DNA from: CAZGSG01 sp964528095
Lineage (GTDB): Bacteria > Bacteroidota > Bacteroidia > Chitinophagales > Chitinophagaceae
Direction of reading: 5' to 3'
DNA: 26,865 nucleotides
Assembly: GCA_964528095.1 (NCBI GenBank)
Contig: CAZGSG010000043.1
Location: forward strand, 1-26,865
Under the pieces are notes generated by a model. It was not told the origin of the DNA and ran no database searches. It saw only the letters and a program-made list of their open reading frames with translations. Every line of letters begins with the position of its first letter. The first letter of the stretch is position 1. Positions 1-8,819 of the stretch are shown piece by piece. A program made the position numbers and the translations under genes.

Positions 1-627
1 CCAGTATGCTGCAGGCAGGGTATCACCTGTAAAATAAGCTGTGCGTGTACCTGCTCTTGCCGCATATTCCCATTCCGCTTCGGTGGGCAGGCGATAATTC
101 GCTCCTTCTTTTTTACTCAGCCATTTTGTAAAAGCCACTGCATCATCCCAGCTTACAAATACAACGGCATCATTATCATTTTTTGAAAATCCCGACTTGC
201 CTCTCAAGGTGCGATGTGCCGGCCTGAACTGTTCATACTGCGCATTGGTTACCGGTGTAGCCGCCATTTGAAATGTATGTGTGATCCTGACAGTATGTGC
301 CGGCTTCTCATCCCATTCCAATGGATTCTCGTCTGTAGGCGCTCCTCCTTTTATATAAGGGTTCGGCGAGCCTTTACCTAAATAAGGCGTACGAATTTCA
401 TCCTTCAGCAAATGTGTATAGTCGATCTCGCCGTCATTTCCCATCAGGAATTCACCGGCTTCGATCCGCATCATTTCCATTCCAAGGGAATTGATGCTGC
501 CGGTACCATATTCAACAACCTTGTGCTGCGGATATTCCTTTACCCGGTCACGATCAACACCTGCTGTACACAGCGCGAATAAAAAGATCAGGAAACTGTT
601 CCGGTTAAACATAGTCGGGGCTTTCAT
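1..627 (-). CDS. SUMF1/formylglycine-generating-enzyme-like protein, 3' end cut by window edge
   Basis: The reading frame is open from an ATG at 627 to base 1, giving 209 residues without a stop, so the C-terminus lies outside the window. The N-terminus has a short hydrophobic stretch (NSFLIFLFALCTAG), consistent with export, although the lipobox is poor. The FGE-sulfatase fold is recognisable from GMEMMRIEAGEFLMGN (about residues 45-60), then a central HTVRITHTFQMAATPVTNAQYEQF-like strand region, and RLPTEAEWEYAARAG at 179-193, which is the family signature. The catalytic part lies in the unseen C-terminus, so it cannot be said whether this is a true sulfatase activator, a nonheme-iron enzyme or a structural GldJ/K-like protein. 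It starts 14 bases after the SusD stop on the same strand and is probably in the same operon. An alternative ATG lies at 612. Confidence 0.85.
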   Translation of the reverse strand, partial: MKAPTMFNRNSFLIFLFALCTAGVDRDRVKEYPQHKVVEYGTGSINSLGMEMMRIEAGEFLMGNDGEIDYTHLLKDEIRTPYLGKGSPNPYIKGGAPTDENPLEWDEKPAHTVRITHTFQMAATPVTNAQYEQFRPAHRTLRGKSGFSKNDNDAVVFVSWDDAVAFTKWLSKKEGANYRLPTEAEWEYAARAGTRTAYFTGDTLPAAYW

Positions 628-640
628 TTATAACTCCTGG

Positions 641-2206
641 TTATTTCCACTCAGCGTGTTGTTCCAATAGTTTTGAACGGTCGATAGCTGTCTGCGGTAT
701 TGGCCATACATAATTTTTGGCCGGGTTGAAGACCCTTACCTGCACCGCTTTTACTTTTAATATCGGCTGGCCACTCGAGTTTTTCGGAGCATCCGCCCAT
801 TTTTCAATATCCATACTTCTCAGGTTGATATTTAAAACGGTTTGCGCCGTCCTCCAACGGATGATATCAAAATAACGCAATCCTTCGCCTGCCAGCTCTA
901 CCCTTCTTTCATTCCTGATCAGGTCACGTAATGTAGCCTGCGTAGCATAACGCACACGATCCACCACCGGCATGCCTGCACGAACACGCACGCTGTCAAT
1001 AGCAGAATACACAGTAGCATCCGGACCGGTAGCTTCATTTTTCGCTTCCGCATACGTAAGCAATACATCCGCATACCTGAACAGTATCCAGTTTACATTG
1101 GAGGGAGTAAAACGGTCCTTGAATTCTGCAATGTATTTCCTGAAATATAAATACGTGAACGCAAAAGAAAATTCTGATCCTGTCATATCGAGCACCTGGC
1201 CGTTGAGTGTTTGTCCCTGCCACATGAATGTTTGCGCATAACGGGGATCTCGGTTGTCGAAGGGATGCGTTACATCATACAATGGTGAGATCGTTTTTGG
1301 TAAACCATCTTTCATTTCAAATGCGGCTTCGAGTTCGGCAGTAGGAAGAATAAGCGATTGGCCGGCGAAAAGCACAGGCCCATACCGCTGATTGATATCG
1401 TGCGTGGCCGCGTTCGCCGCATACTGACGCGCCAGTATTACTTCCTTTGTTTTGTTGTTGAAGGTAGAAAGAAACAGCTCATTAAATCTCGGATGCAGGC
1501 TATAGGTCTTCGCATCTATGATCAGTTTCGCGGTTGCCGCAGCCTCTGCCCACTGCTGATTATACAATAAAACCCTCGCTTTAAGTGCCAGCGCGGCGCC
1601 CTTGGAAGCACGACCCTGGTCAGCATCAGGCCATGTTGCCGGTAATGTCGCAATAGCGCCATTCAACTGGTCGAGTATATAGGTGAGCACCTCCGCTTTT
1701 GTTGATTTTGCCATGTCGGCATTGTCAACAGGTAGTACTTCTTTTACCAACGGTACATCTCTGAAGAAGGTGATCAATTTGTAATACTTGTAAGCGAGTA
1801 TAAACTTTACCTGCCCTGAAAGCTGATCTTTTTGCGTAGCGGTAATACCTGGTACGCGATCAACATTATCAAAAAACTGCAGACACAAACGGATATACTT
1901 AAAATCCCATTCGGCAGCAACACGCGTATCGATCGTTTCGTAGGCGCCATTCGCAATGTTATTGGAGCCATTACCGGCACGGCCAAACGCATTATCGCTA
2001 TACGCTTCATAAATTGTTTCTTCCACGCCACCAAGCGAAAGGTACAGGTTGTTCACCCACAATTTTGCCTGTTCGGGGCTACTCCAGTATTTCTCCAGTG
2101 AAGGAGTATCAAGCGGAGCTTTATCAAGAAATTTTTTACAGGATAACATGGACAGGGTAAGCACAAAACATGGTATCCATTTTATAAATAAATTTTTCAT
2201 GATCAT
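641..2206 (-). CDS. SusD/RagB-family nutrient-binding outer-membrane lipoprotein
   Basis: The 521-residue protein has a lipoprotein signal ending LSMLSC, with the acylated Cys at residue 23, followed by KKFLDKAPLDTPS, the usual start of mature SusD proteins. The late segments ILFRYADVLLTYAEAKNE and DLIRNERRVELAGEGLRYFDIIRW are the conserved RagB/SusD C-terminal motifs. The family sits as a lid on the partner SusC channel and captures glycans at the cell surface. Two in-frame ATGs compete (2206 and 2200). The gene follows the SusC stop with a gap of only three bases, so the pair is translated from one transcript. The length is typical. The glycan substrate cannot be read from the sequence. Confidence 0.95.
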   Translation of the reverse strand: MIMKNLFIKWIPCFVLTLSMLSCKKFLDKAPLDTPSLEKYWSSPEQAKLWVNNLYLSLGGVEETIYEAYSDNAFGRAGNGSNNIANGAYETIDTRVAAEWDFKYIRLCLQFFDNVDRVPGITATQKDQLSGQVKFILAYKYYKLITFFRDVPLVKEVLPVDNADMAKSTKAEVLTYILDQLNGAIATLPATWPDADQGRASKGAALALKARVLLYNQQWAEAAATAKLIIDAKTYSLHPRFNELFLSTFNNKTKEVILARQYAANAATHDINQRYGPVLFAGQSLILPTAELEAAFEMKDGLPKTISPLYDVTHPFDNRDPRYAQTFMWQGQTLNGQVLDMTGSEFSFAFTYLYFRKYIAEFKDRFTPSNVNWILFRYADVLLTYAEAKNEATGPDATVYSAIDSVRVRAGMPVVDRVRYATQATLRDLIRNERRVELAGEGLRYFDIIRWRTAQTVLNINLRSMDIEKWADAPKNSSGQPILKVKAVQVRVFNPAKNYVWPIPQTAIDRSKLLEQHAEWK

Positions 2207-2209
2207 CGT

Positions 2210-5200
2210 TTAAAAGTTAATATTCAATCCTACGGTAAACACTTTCGCAAGAGGATAACGGCTTTCCAGCAGTCTTGCACCGGTACCGGTAGCGGCTTCA
2301 GGATCATAACCCAGGAATTTTGTTATTGTGAACGCGTTTTCCGCGTTTACATAGATTCTTGCAGACTGGATCTTTATTCTCTTCATGATCGAAGCGGGCA
2401 CACTATAACCAACTTCGATATTCTTCATCCTGAAATACCCGGCATTCTCCAGCCAGAAGCTTGAAAATTTATCGTTGATGCCGTCACGTGCCGCACCGCT
2501 GCCCATTCTTGTTTTAGGGAAACGCGCATTGGGCGTGGAAGGTGTCCATCTGTCAAGGTGATAGGTGCGAAGTGTTGAGTTTTCACGATCGAAGTTCTGT
2601 GCTGTCCAGCCATTGCTCCATACCATTTGTTTAACGATACCCTGTCCGAACGCGGTAAAGTCAAATCCTCTGAACCCGGCGTTCAGGCGGATCCCGAATG
2701 GAAAACGAGGTGTTGAAGAGCCAAGCCTGACCCTGTCTTCCGCATTAATAATATTTGCAGCACCGCCGTTATTTTGATAATGCAGATCACCGGGTGATGT
2801 CAACGCATTTTGAAAGGGAGCACCGGCTACTTCTTCTTTTGTCTGGAAATAACCTAGTGACCGCAGGCCATACCAGTCGTTCATTGAATATCCTTCCTGT
2901 GTGATCGTGTTACCACTTATAAGCGGGCTTACACCGCCCATGCTGATTACTTTATTGGTCACATTTGAAACCTGTACGCTCACTCCATAGTTAAATTCGC
3001 CCAGCTTATTACGATGCGCTACTTCTAACTCCCATCCTTTATTATCAATCACTCCTGCGTTTTGTACAGGTTCAGCCTGGCCGAAAGTAGTTGGCAATGG
3101 AAGTTGCAGCAGAATATCCGATGTTCTTTCTTTAAATACATCAAAATTCACTTCAAGTTTGTTACGGAAGAATCTTCCTTCGAGGCCAAGATTCGTAGCC
3201 GATTTTGTTTCCCATGTGAGAGCCGGGTTGGCTGCACCAGCCGTTTGCACACCGCGGTTGGGCAATCCATTGAAATAATACGTGGTTTGTGACAGATTGT
3301 TGGCGAATGGATAATTACCTACGTTCTGATTACCCACCTGTCCCCAGGATGCGCGTAATTTCAGGAAATTGATCTGGCTTACATTCATGAAGTTTTCACT
3401 TGATATAACCCAGCCTGCGGACACGGACGGGAACAAACCCCATCTTACATCCTGCAGGAATCTTGAAGAACCATCATAACGTAATGAACCTTCAAGCAGG
3501 TATTTGTCCTTGTAAGAATAAGATACCCGCGATACAAGTGAAGCAAGTGACCAGTCGGAAGCCGTACCAGAGATACTCCAAAGCGTGGGATCTGTTGTAC
3601 CCGCGCTTACTGTATAGATATCATCGGTCAGGAAGTTTCTCGTTGTAATACCATCATTGCCCTGTTCGAACCATTCTGCCGTAAAACCTCCCAATACAGA
3701 TAATGAATGATCTCCAAACTTCTGCGTGTAATTGGCCAGCAGGTTCGCGTTTTGCTGAATATCTGTAGCATACCCGATCTTCAAGGAGTTGAATACTGTC
3801 TGCGTAGCAACAAGATCATGATTGGCTTGCTGGTACAGGGTCAGGATCTTTGCATAATCACGCAGCCTTGACTGGTTTCTTACTACTCCATAATTTGCAG
3901 ATAACTTTAGTTCCGGAATGACATTATAAGAAAGTGTGGCATTACCAGAAAACCTTCCTGCCTTTATAAGCGTTTGTCCCGCATCGGCAGATGCCTGTGC
4001 AATGGTATTGGAACCACCCTCCAGTCTACCCAGCCATTTTCCATCGGCTGTTCTGATTTCATCATCCGTATTAGGCAATGCAGCCACTGCTGTAAGTAAT
4101 CCTGAAAGATTATTGCCCGTGGGCTGAATAACTGTTGAAGGAGTATACCCGAGCTTTACCGCCAGTTTAAGTTTATCGGAGATCTTCAGGTTTTGATTCA
4201 GCTGTATGTTGAAACGCTCGTATGAAGTATTCAACACAATTCCATCCTGTTTTAAATAACCGACAGAAAGATAATAGTCATTGTTTTCACCACCACCGGA
4301 TATACTGATATTGTGATCCATCTGCAACGCGTTATTTAAAAAAAAGTCATCCCAGTTCACCTGTTTATAATCAGGTGATGAAAGTTTGTCGATCTGCGCC
4401 TGTGTGAATTTAGGAGCACCACCGTCATTGGCCCTTGCTTCGTTAGATAAGAGCGCATGGTCCAGGGCGGAAACCTTCTCAGGAAATCTTGTAGGGGTCT
4501 GGTAACCTACTGATGAGCTCAGTGTTACTTTGGGTGGCCCTTTTTTTCCGGACTTTGTTGTTACAAGTATGACACCACCGGTAGCTCTTGAACCATAGAT
4601 AGCAGCTGAAGCCGCATCTTTTAGTACGCTGATGCTTTCTATATCGGAAGGATTGATCCTGTCCAGTGAAGAAGGCACACCATCAACAATGGTCAATACA
4701 GGATTGCTGCTAAATGTGCTCGTACCCCTGATACGGAAATCAATACTTTGATTACCGGGTTGTGCGCTGGTCCTCACTACGGTGAGGCCGGGTACCTGCC
4801 CCTGTAGTGCTTCTGCTACCGAACCCACGGGGCGGTCCTGTAGTTTTTTTGAATCGATTGTGCTTACCGCACCGGTAAGCGTTACTTTCTTTTGCGAACC
4901 ATAACCAACTACTACCACTTCATCAAGGGCAGCATTGGTTTGGGTCAATGCGATGTCAAGCGTTTGTTTACCGCCGGTACCTATCTCAATAGGCAGGTAA
5001 CCGACATGACTAAAACGCAGGCGGGCTTCAGCAGTAGGGATCGTTATGGAATAACGTCCCTCATCGTTAGTAACGGCACTTGCGGTACCACCGATCACAC
5101 TCACGGTAGTTCCTGTTACGGGCGCGCCGGTGGCGGCATCGGTAACTTTACCTGTAACAGGTCCCTGGGCCCAGGATTGGAGCCCCAACACTATCAGACA

Positions 5201-5236
5201 GGTAAGCCAAGTAAACCTAATCAGAGTCCTTCTCAT
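2210..5236 (-). CDS. SusC/RagA-family TonB-linked outer-membrane transporter
   Basis: The 1008-residue protein starts with a signal peptide (MRRTLIRFTWLTCLIVLGLQSWAQ). It continues with a carboxypeptidase-regulatory-like domain at about residues 27-105 (VTGKVTDAATGAPVTGTTVSV). The SusC signature EVVVVGYGSQKK leads into the plug, which contains INPSDIESISVLKDAASAAIYGSRA and GGVILVTTKSGK, and the rest is a beta-barrel ending in GLNINF with a terminal aromatic residue. It imports oligosaccharides captured by the adjacent SusD using TonB energy. It is the usual length for the family. About 150 bases separate it from the upstream aldolase gene, enough for a separate promoter, but no clean TTTG/TAnnTTTG pair was found there. 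Confidence 0.97.
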   Translation of the reverse strand: MRRTLIRFTWLTCLIVLGLQSWAQGPVTGKVTDAATGAPVTGTTVSVIGGTASAVTNDEGRYSITIPTAEARLRFSHVGYLPIEIGTGGKQTLDIALTQTNAALDEVVVVGYGSQKKVTLTGAVSTIDSKKLQDRPVGSVAEALQGQVPGLTVVRTSAQPGNQSIDFRIRGTSTFSSNPVLTIVDGVPSSLDRINPSDIESISVLKDAASAAIYGSRATGGVILVTTKSGKKGPPKVTLSSSVGYQTPTRFPEKVSALDHALLSNEARANDGGAPKFTQAQIDKLSSPDYKQVNWDDFFLNNALQMDHNISISGGGENNDYYLSVGYLKQDGIVLNTSYERFNIQLNQNLKISDKLKLAVKLGYTPSTVIQPTGNNLSGLLTAVAALPNTDDEIRTADGKWLGRLEGGSNTIAQASADAGQTLIKAGRFSGNATLSYNVIPELKLSANYGVVRNQSRLRDYAKILTLYQQANHDLVATQTVFNSLKIGYATDIQQNANLLANYTQKFGDHSLSVLGGFTAEWFEQGNDGITTRNFLTDDIYTVSAGTTDPTLWSISGTASDWSLASLVSRVSYSYKDKYLLEGSLRYDGSSRFLQDVRWGLFPSVSAGWVISSENFMNVSQINFLKLRASWGQVGNQNVGNYPFANNLSQTTYYFNGLPNRGVQTAGAANPALTWETKSATNLGLEGRFFRNKLEVNFDVFKERTSDILLQLPLPTTFGQAEPVQNAGVIDNKGWELEVAHRNKLGEFNYGVSVQVSNVTNKVISMGGVSPLISGNTITQEGYSMNDWYGLRSLGYFQTKEEVAGAPFQNALTSPGDLHYQNNGGAANIINAEDRVRLGSSTPRFPFGIRLNAGFRGFDFTAFGQGIVKQMVWSNGWTAQNFDRENSTLRTYHLDRWTPSTPNARFPKTRMGSGAARDGINDKFSSFWLENAGYFRMKNIEVGYSVPASIMKRIKIQSARIYVNAENAFTITKFLGYDPEAATGTGARLLESRYPLAKVFTVGLNINF

Positions 5237-5386
5237 AATTTATTTTGGTTTTAAAATGATACACATGTTTCTATTTGGATCAGGCTTAATTCACTATTGA
5301 AAATTGAAGATCGACTTAAAAAAATCACAGCTACAAATTAACTGGACTTTTTATTCTGCTATTCAGATTTCAATAATTAAACAAGC

Positions 5387-6331
5387 TTATATATATTCTT
5401 TAACAAGTCTTACATCAATATCCTGGTACAATTCCAGGTAATCATTATACAATTCATCCGCATTGGCCCGCACGCCTTCATCAAATACACCGGAAAAATC
5501 GCGGGTAAAAGATGAAAGGCCCAACCCTCTTTTTTGCAGGAAATATTTTGCCACCGCGGGGTATACCGTATGCATCACATCCATATGATCGATAAAGAAT
5601 TGCTGTACACGTGCCACTTCGTCCATCTTCGTTGCATCGTTATAGTGATTGCACAACCATACGACCAGTTCAGGAAAATAATTTCCCTGTATACAGGACA
5701 AGCCGGCCGATCCCGCTCTTAGTGATTCTACCGCATGCGCCATATAGGCATCATATAACCCGAAGGAAGGCACGCCTTTGCTTACTTCCAGCTTTGACTT
5801 TATCAGGTTTATATCGAGGCAGGTATCTTTATAATAGATCACACGGCCTGTTTCCACAAATTGCCTGAGTTGTTTTGCCGAAAGTACCCGTTTATAGGGT
5901 GCGGGACATTCATAAAAACCAAAAGGCACACCTGGGGTACTATCCAGCAACTGGTAAAAACGCCCGTCAAAAGTTTCAGGCGCTTCCCATTCACCTGCAA
6001 GCATGCTGGTAATAATGATCACTGCTTCCACACCTGTATCATACATTCTTTTTATAAACTCGCCCTGCTTTGTTATGGCACCGCCAAAAGTACCGGCCGC
6101 TACCACAGGCACCGATCCATTGGCCACTTTCACTACATGTTGTGTGACGGCCAATCGTTCTTTGTCTGTAAGTTTAAACATCTCGCTCGACTGGCAATTA
6201 GCAAACAAGCCCCCGGCTCCTGCTTCTAAATAGAACTCTGTCAATTTGGTTAGTTCCTCGTAATCAACTGCGCCGTTTTCCTTGAACGGAGTGAGCATCA
6301 CCGGAACAAATAGCTTTGGTTTAGTACCCAT
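5387..6331 (-). CDS. DapA/NanA-type class I aldolase (dihydrodipicolinate synthase family)
   Basis: The 314-residue TIM-barrel protein starts KLFVPVMLTPFKENGAVDYEELTKL, typical of the DHDPS / N-acetylneuraminate lyase family. The catalytic Tyr is at 140 (FGFYECP) and the Schiff-base Lys at 168 (VIYYKDT). Their spacing of 28 equals that of E. coli DapA (Tyr133, Lys161). The GTTGE substrate-carboxylate loop is replaced by CQSSE at 46-50, so it is unlikely to be the lysine-pathway DapA and more likely a sugar-acid lyase or aldolase such as a sialic-acid or 2-keto-3-deoxy-sugar lyase. It lies directly upstream of susC on the same strand, which suggests that it degrades a product of the imported glycan. 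The exact substrate is unknown. It has no signal peptide and is cytoplasmic. Confidence 0.85.
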   Translation of the reverse strand: MGTKPKLFVPVMLTPFKENGAVDYEELTKLTEFYLEAGAGGLFANCQSSEMFKLTDKERLAVTQHVVKVANGSVPVVAAGTFGGAITKQGEFIKRMYDTGVEAVIIITSMLAGEWEAPETFDGRFYQLLDSTPGVPFGFYECPAPYKRVLSAKQLRQFVETGRVIYYKDTCLDINLIKSKLEVSKGVPSFGLYDAYMAHAVESLRAGSAGLSCIQGNYFPELVVWLCNHYNDATKMDEVARVQQFFIDHMDVMHTVYPAVAKYFLQKRGLGLSSFTRDFSGVFDEGVRANADELYNDYLELYQDIDVRLVKEYI

Positions 6332-6560
6332 TGAATAGTTATGAAATAATTTGTATAATAATAAAACTAAAATTAAGTTGGATGTATCCTCCCGCTTTAT
6401 GACATGTTAACCGGCTTTTGTAGGATATTAGCAAGTGCTGGATTGGGGGCAATTTGAAATGACCTATAGTCTTATTTGTCATTTGAAAGATAATAATGGG
6501 GGGTGAGATCATCGGAGTGGGTTGCATCAGTGGTCTGAATGAGTATATCTAATAGTTGTT

Positions 6561-6824
6561 CTGCCGGAGTGTGTCCCAGCGGGATCTGGCGAGTATGTTC
6601 TGGCGGTGGTCTGGCGGAGTGTGTCCCGGCGGTGGTCTAGTGGAGTGTGTCCCAGCGGTGGTCTGGCGAATAAACAATCTTGATCATAAAAAATCTTCGA
6701 TAGCCGACCCCGCTGCATAGATCACTACTCATAGTAGCATAGGAAGCTCGCTATACAGCGGGGTCGGCTATCGAACAGTTGTTGAACTTAAAGGTCGTTT
6801 ATTCGCCAGACCACCGCTGGGACA
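6561..6824. repeat. Nested palindromic element A (CCGCTG type)
   Basis: The outer arms 6648-6675 and 6797-6824 are a perfect 28-nt inverted repeat. The inner stem 6696-6720 and 6751-6775 is a 25-nt inverted repeat with one mismatch; its outermost 20 nt are perfect and carry AGCCGACCCCGCTG. The loop is 30 nt. To the left are three or more degenerate copies of the outer-arm monomer (6561-6650) in tandem. The element lies between divergent genes (aldolase and RAYT). It has the same orientation as elements B and D. Confidence 0.9.
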
Positions 6825-6825
6825 T

Positions 6826-6973
6826 ATCAGGACAGAAGTATAAATAGCTGCCAGATAAAGAAAGACTGTTCATTTACAATCACTCTATTCTCAACAGACC
6901 CTCCAAACCTGGGATACCAGCTAAAATCAGAAAAAAACATTTTTACAAGTTGTTTTTCCAATTGCCAAGCCAT
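6826..6973 (-). pseudogene. Possible remnant of the 3' end of a gene related to the 8010-8819 lipoprotein gene
   Basis: On the minus strand, 6869-6890 encodes NRVIVNE, matching the C-terminal NRVIVNE of the lipoprotein whose gene ends at 8010 (19 of 22 bases identical to 8011-8032). Upstream in frame is FGGSVE, weakly like LGNGNC. A further short match (TTGCCAAG context, 6958-6973) may be another piece. The bases between this motif and the repeat arm also resemble the corresponding stretch beside element B. The homology is short, and the reading frame runs on past the expected stop. Confidence 0.35.
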
Positions 6974-6994
6974 ATACCTTTTTTAGGTTTATAC

Positions 6995-7555
6995 ATGGCA
7001 ATAAAACAACAGCATAGCGACGATTGCAGCATGTACTTCTGCACCTTTACCTGTTATAAATGGCTACCCTTATTTGATATCGTCAACGGTTATGACCTGG
7101 TATACAACTGGTTTGATCAGTTAAAAGAAGATGGCCACCACACGACTGCTTATGTGATCATGCCCAACCATATACACACCATATTATATTTTCCAACCGC
7201 CGGCTTTAATCTGAATAAAATTATCAGTAATGCGAAAAGGTTTATGGCTTACGAAATGATCAGGCGACTAGAAGAGTCTGGCAACAGATTGCTACTGACT
7301 AAACTTTCTGCTGCGGTTTCAGACCGTGAGCGCAAAAAAGGGCAGTTGCATAAAGTGTTTTCAAGTTCTTTTGATGCGAAAGGAATTTATACTGAAAAAT
7401 TCTTTATCCAAAAACTGAACTATATCCATCTAAATCCGGTGAGAGGTAAATGGCGACTGGTTGAGGATTATACAACCTATGAGCATAGCAGCGCTTCCTA
7501 TTATGAACGAGGGCAAGTGAAATCGTATGTGCCTTTTGATTTTCGGTTATTGTAG
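6995..7555 (+). CDS. REP-associated tyrosine transposase (RAYT, Y1/HUH superfamily)
   Basis: The 186-residue protein carries the strand YFCTFTCYKWLPLF (14-27). The HUH metal-binding motif MPNHIHTI has His59 and His61. A helix KRFMAYEMIRRLE contains Tyr86, the candidate nucleophile. The RAYT-typical NYIHLNPVRGKWRLVEDYTTYEHSSASYY lies at 142-170. The chosen start is the ATG at 6995, because the frame upstream, reachable from a TTG at 6950, lacks family homology that I can see. Known RAYTs cut and rejoin single-stranded REP hairpins. Here elements A and B flank the gene on both sides, so they are the likely substrates. The gene is intact. An IS200-like insertion is the alternative, but no partner TnpB or IS ends are visible. 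Confidence 0.85.
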   Translation: MAIKQQHSDDCSMYFCTFTCYKWLPLFDIVNGYDLVYNWFDQLKEDGHHTTAYVIMPNHIHTILYFPTAGFNLNKIISNAKRFMAYEMIRRLEESGNRLLLTKLSAAVSDRERKKGQLHKVFSSSFDAKGIYTEKFFIQKLNYIHLNPVRGKWRLVEDYTTYEHSSASYYERGQVKSYVPFDFRLL

Positions 7556-7585
7556 TGAGGTATGTGCTGGCGATATTCAGTGAGT

Positions 7586-7958
7586 ATCCCAGTGGTGGTG
7601 TGGCGGAGTGTGTCCCGGCGCGGTCTGCGGAGTGTGTCCCAGCGGTGGTCTGGCGGATAAACAATCTTGATCATAAAAAATCTTCGATAGCCGACCCCGC
7701 TGCATAGGCAATAGGCAGTTTCCTTACTCCAGGCAAACTATAAGGTAGCTGTCTATACAGCGGGGTCGGCTTTTGAAGAACCTGTAAGCTGAGTGTCGCT
7801 TATTCGCCAGACCACCGCTGGGACACACTCCGCCAGACCACCGCTGGGACACACTCCGCCAGACCCCCATAGGGACATACTCCGCAGACCGCCGCCGGGA
7901 CACACTCCGCCAGACCGACGCCGGGACACACTCCGCCAGACCCCCATCGGGGCATATA
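7586..7958. repeat. Nested palindromic element B (CCGCTG type)
   Basis: The outer arms 7628-7660 and 7800-7832 pair over 33 nt with one mismatch. The inner stem AGCCGACCCCGCTG (7689-7702) pairs perfectly with 7758-7771, and a further eight-base extension (CTGCATAG/CTATACAG) has one mismatch. On the right, the stem is followed by TTTT. The element lies between convergent genes (RAYT and the lipoprotein) and could terminate transcription. It is a direct repeat of element A in its left half. Confidence 0.9.
7805..7958. repeat. 26-bp tandem array on the right of element B
   Basis: Five and a half copies of a 26-nt unit begin CGCCAGACC and contain GGGACA...ACTC. Units are at 7805-7830, 7831-7856, 7857-7882, 7883-7907 (25 nt), 7908-7933 and a partial from 7934. 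The first two units are identical and keep CACCGCTGGGACA; later ones drift (CCCATAGGGACA, GCCGCCGGGACA). The 26-nt period is not a multiple of three, so open frames across it are repeat artefacts. Confidence 0.95.
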
Positions 7959-8009
7959 AGACAGATATATAATCGAACCAATAGACAATTTACCCCTCCA
8001 GGGCGAATA

Positions 8010-8819
8010 CTATTCATTCACAATAACTCTATTGCAATTTCCATTGCCAAGATTAGTAGTACTAAACCTGTTACTTCCCAGATCATGTTTTACCCTGCCG
8101 GCCACAGGAATAGTACGTGTTTTAGCATCACAATTCCATTTCATGCTGAGTGTATTAAGCACTTTTGATTTGAATGGCGCGGCATCTTTCACTAATACGG
8201 TAAATTCGGCATCAGCCGCCACTTCAATCACATCATCAGTAAGATCTGACAGTGTTGATACTCCTGCCTTCCAGTTGGATATGCGATCAGTTGCGGTATA
8301 GCTGGCCCAGAAGCCATTTTGAAGGGTGATTCTTCCATTGGTGATCAGCGATCTTTGTTCTGTTGTGGAGTTGGGCAATAACCGCAATCCATAATTACCT
8401 TCTATTTTAGTTCCATCAACTACATAGTCGATCGCATTGGTCATTATAAAATTGTCATTGGTGTTTACACTAATGGCAATTTTACCGCTGCGTGTATGCT
8501 GATCCTGGCATACCGTATTCGGATCAAACGTATAAATTATCTCAAAACCATTCTGGATGGTCTTTTTTTCTACCGAAGCACAAACAAGAAATGAGTTACC
8601 CGTTTGAATATTATCATAGTTTCTTCCAACAACTCTTCCGAAGTGTTCGATTTCTGAAACAGCCTGCTCAATTAACAAATAGGTTTTTGTGGCATCATCC
8701 AGTTGACCATTGCCCCCACCAGGACCAGGATTTTCTTCGTTATCACCAGAACAGCTAAATAAAAGGCCCGGGCACAATACTAACAGGAGGATTAAAAATT
8801 TCGTTTTTGGAGTAGACAT
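8010..8819 (-). CDS. Hypothetical lipoprotein
   Basis: The 269-residue protein has a clear type II signal, MSTPKTKFLILLLVLCPGLLFSC, with lipobox LFSC at Cys23. A Ser/Gly/Asp/Asn-rich tether (SGDNEENPGPGGGNG) follows. The rest is predicted to be beta-rich with the repeating pattern of GKIAISV, GTKIEGNYGLRLL, NGRITLQNGFWASYT and IEVAADAEFTVLVKDAAPFK, ending CDAKTRTIPVAGRVKHDLG...CNRVIVNE. It was not assigned to a named family. It is probably anchored on the envelope, perhaps at the cell surface. It appears monocistronic, converging with the RAYT across element B. Its 3' end seems to have a degraded relative at 6869-6890. No catalytic motif was seen. Confidence 0.75.
   Translation of the reverse strand: MSTPKTKFLILLLVLCPGLLFSCSGDNEENPGPGGGNGQLDDATKTYLLIEQAVSEIEHFGRVVGRNYDNIQTGNSFLVCASVEKKTIQNGFEIIYTFDPNTVCQDQHTRSGKIAISVNTNDNFIMTNAIDYVVDGTKIEGNYGLRLLPNSTTEQRSLITNGRITLQNGFWASYTATDRISNWKAGVSTLSDLTDDVIEVAADAEFTVLVKDAAPFKSKVLNTLSMKWNCDAKTRTIPVAGRVKHDLGSNRFSTTNLGNGNCNRVIVNE

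Larger units (their letters stand above)
6561..7958. mobile_element. RAYT with flanking nested palindromes (REPtron-like unit)
   Basis: A RAYT gene lies between palindromic elements A and B. The left halves of A and B are a 79-nt direct repeat (6642-6720 and 7629-7707) that match at 78 of 79 positions, while the hairpin loops differ. This is the arrangement expected of REP/REPIN sequences with their cognate transposase. No target-site duplication or IS200/IS605 end was identified, so the outer limits are those of the repeats. Confidence 0.55.

Noticed and set aside
6339..6718. Two minus-strand frames of about 62 residues between the aldolase gene and element A
   Set aside because: The second runs through repeat units of element A and the first is AT-rich noise; neither has homology that I recognise.
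7724..8017. Open frames on the minus strand across the 26-bp array, encoding repeats like SGGVCPGGGLAECVP
   Set aside because: The unit length is not a multiple of three, so frames simply cycle through the repeat. No start signal, and similar frames appear in more than one register. These are repeat artefacts.
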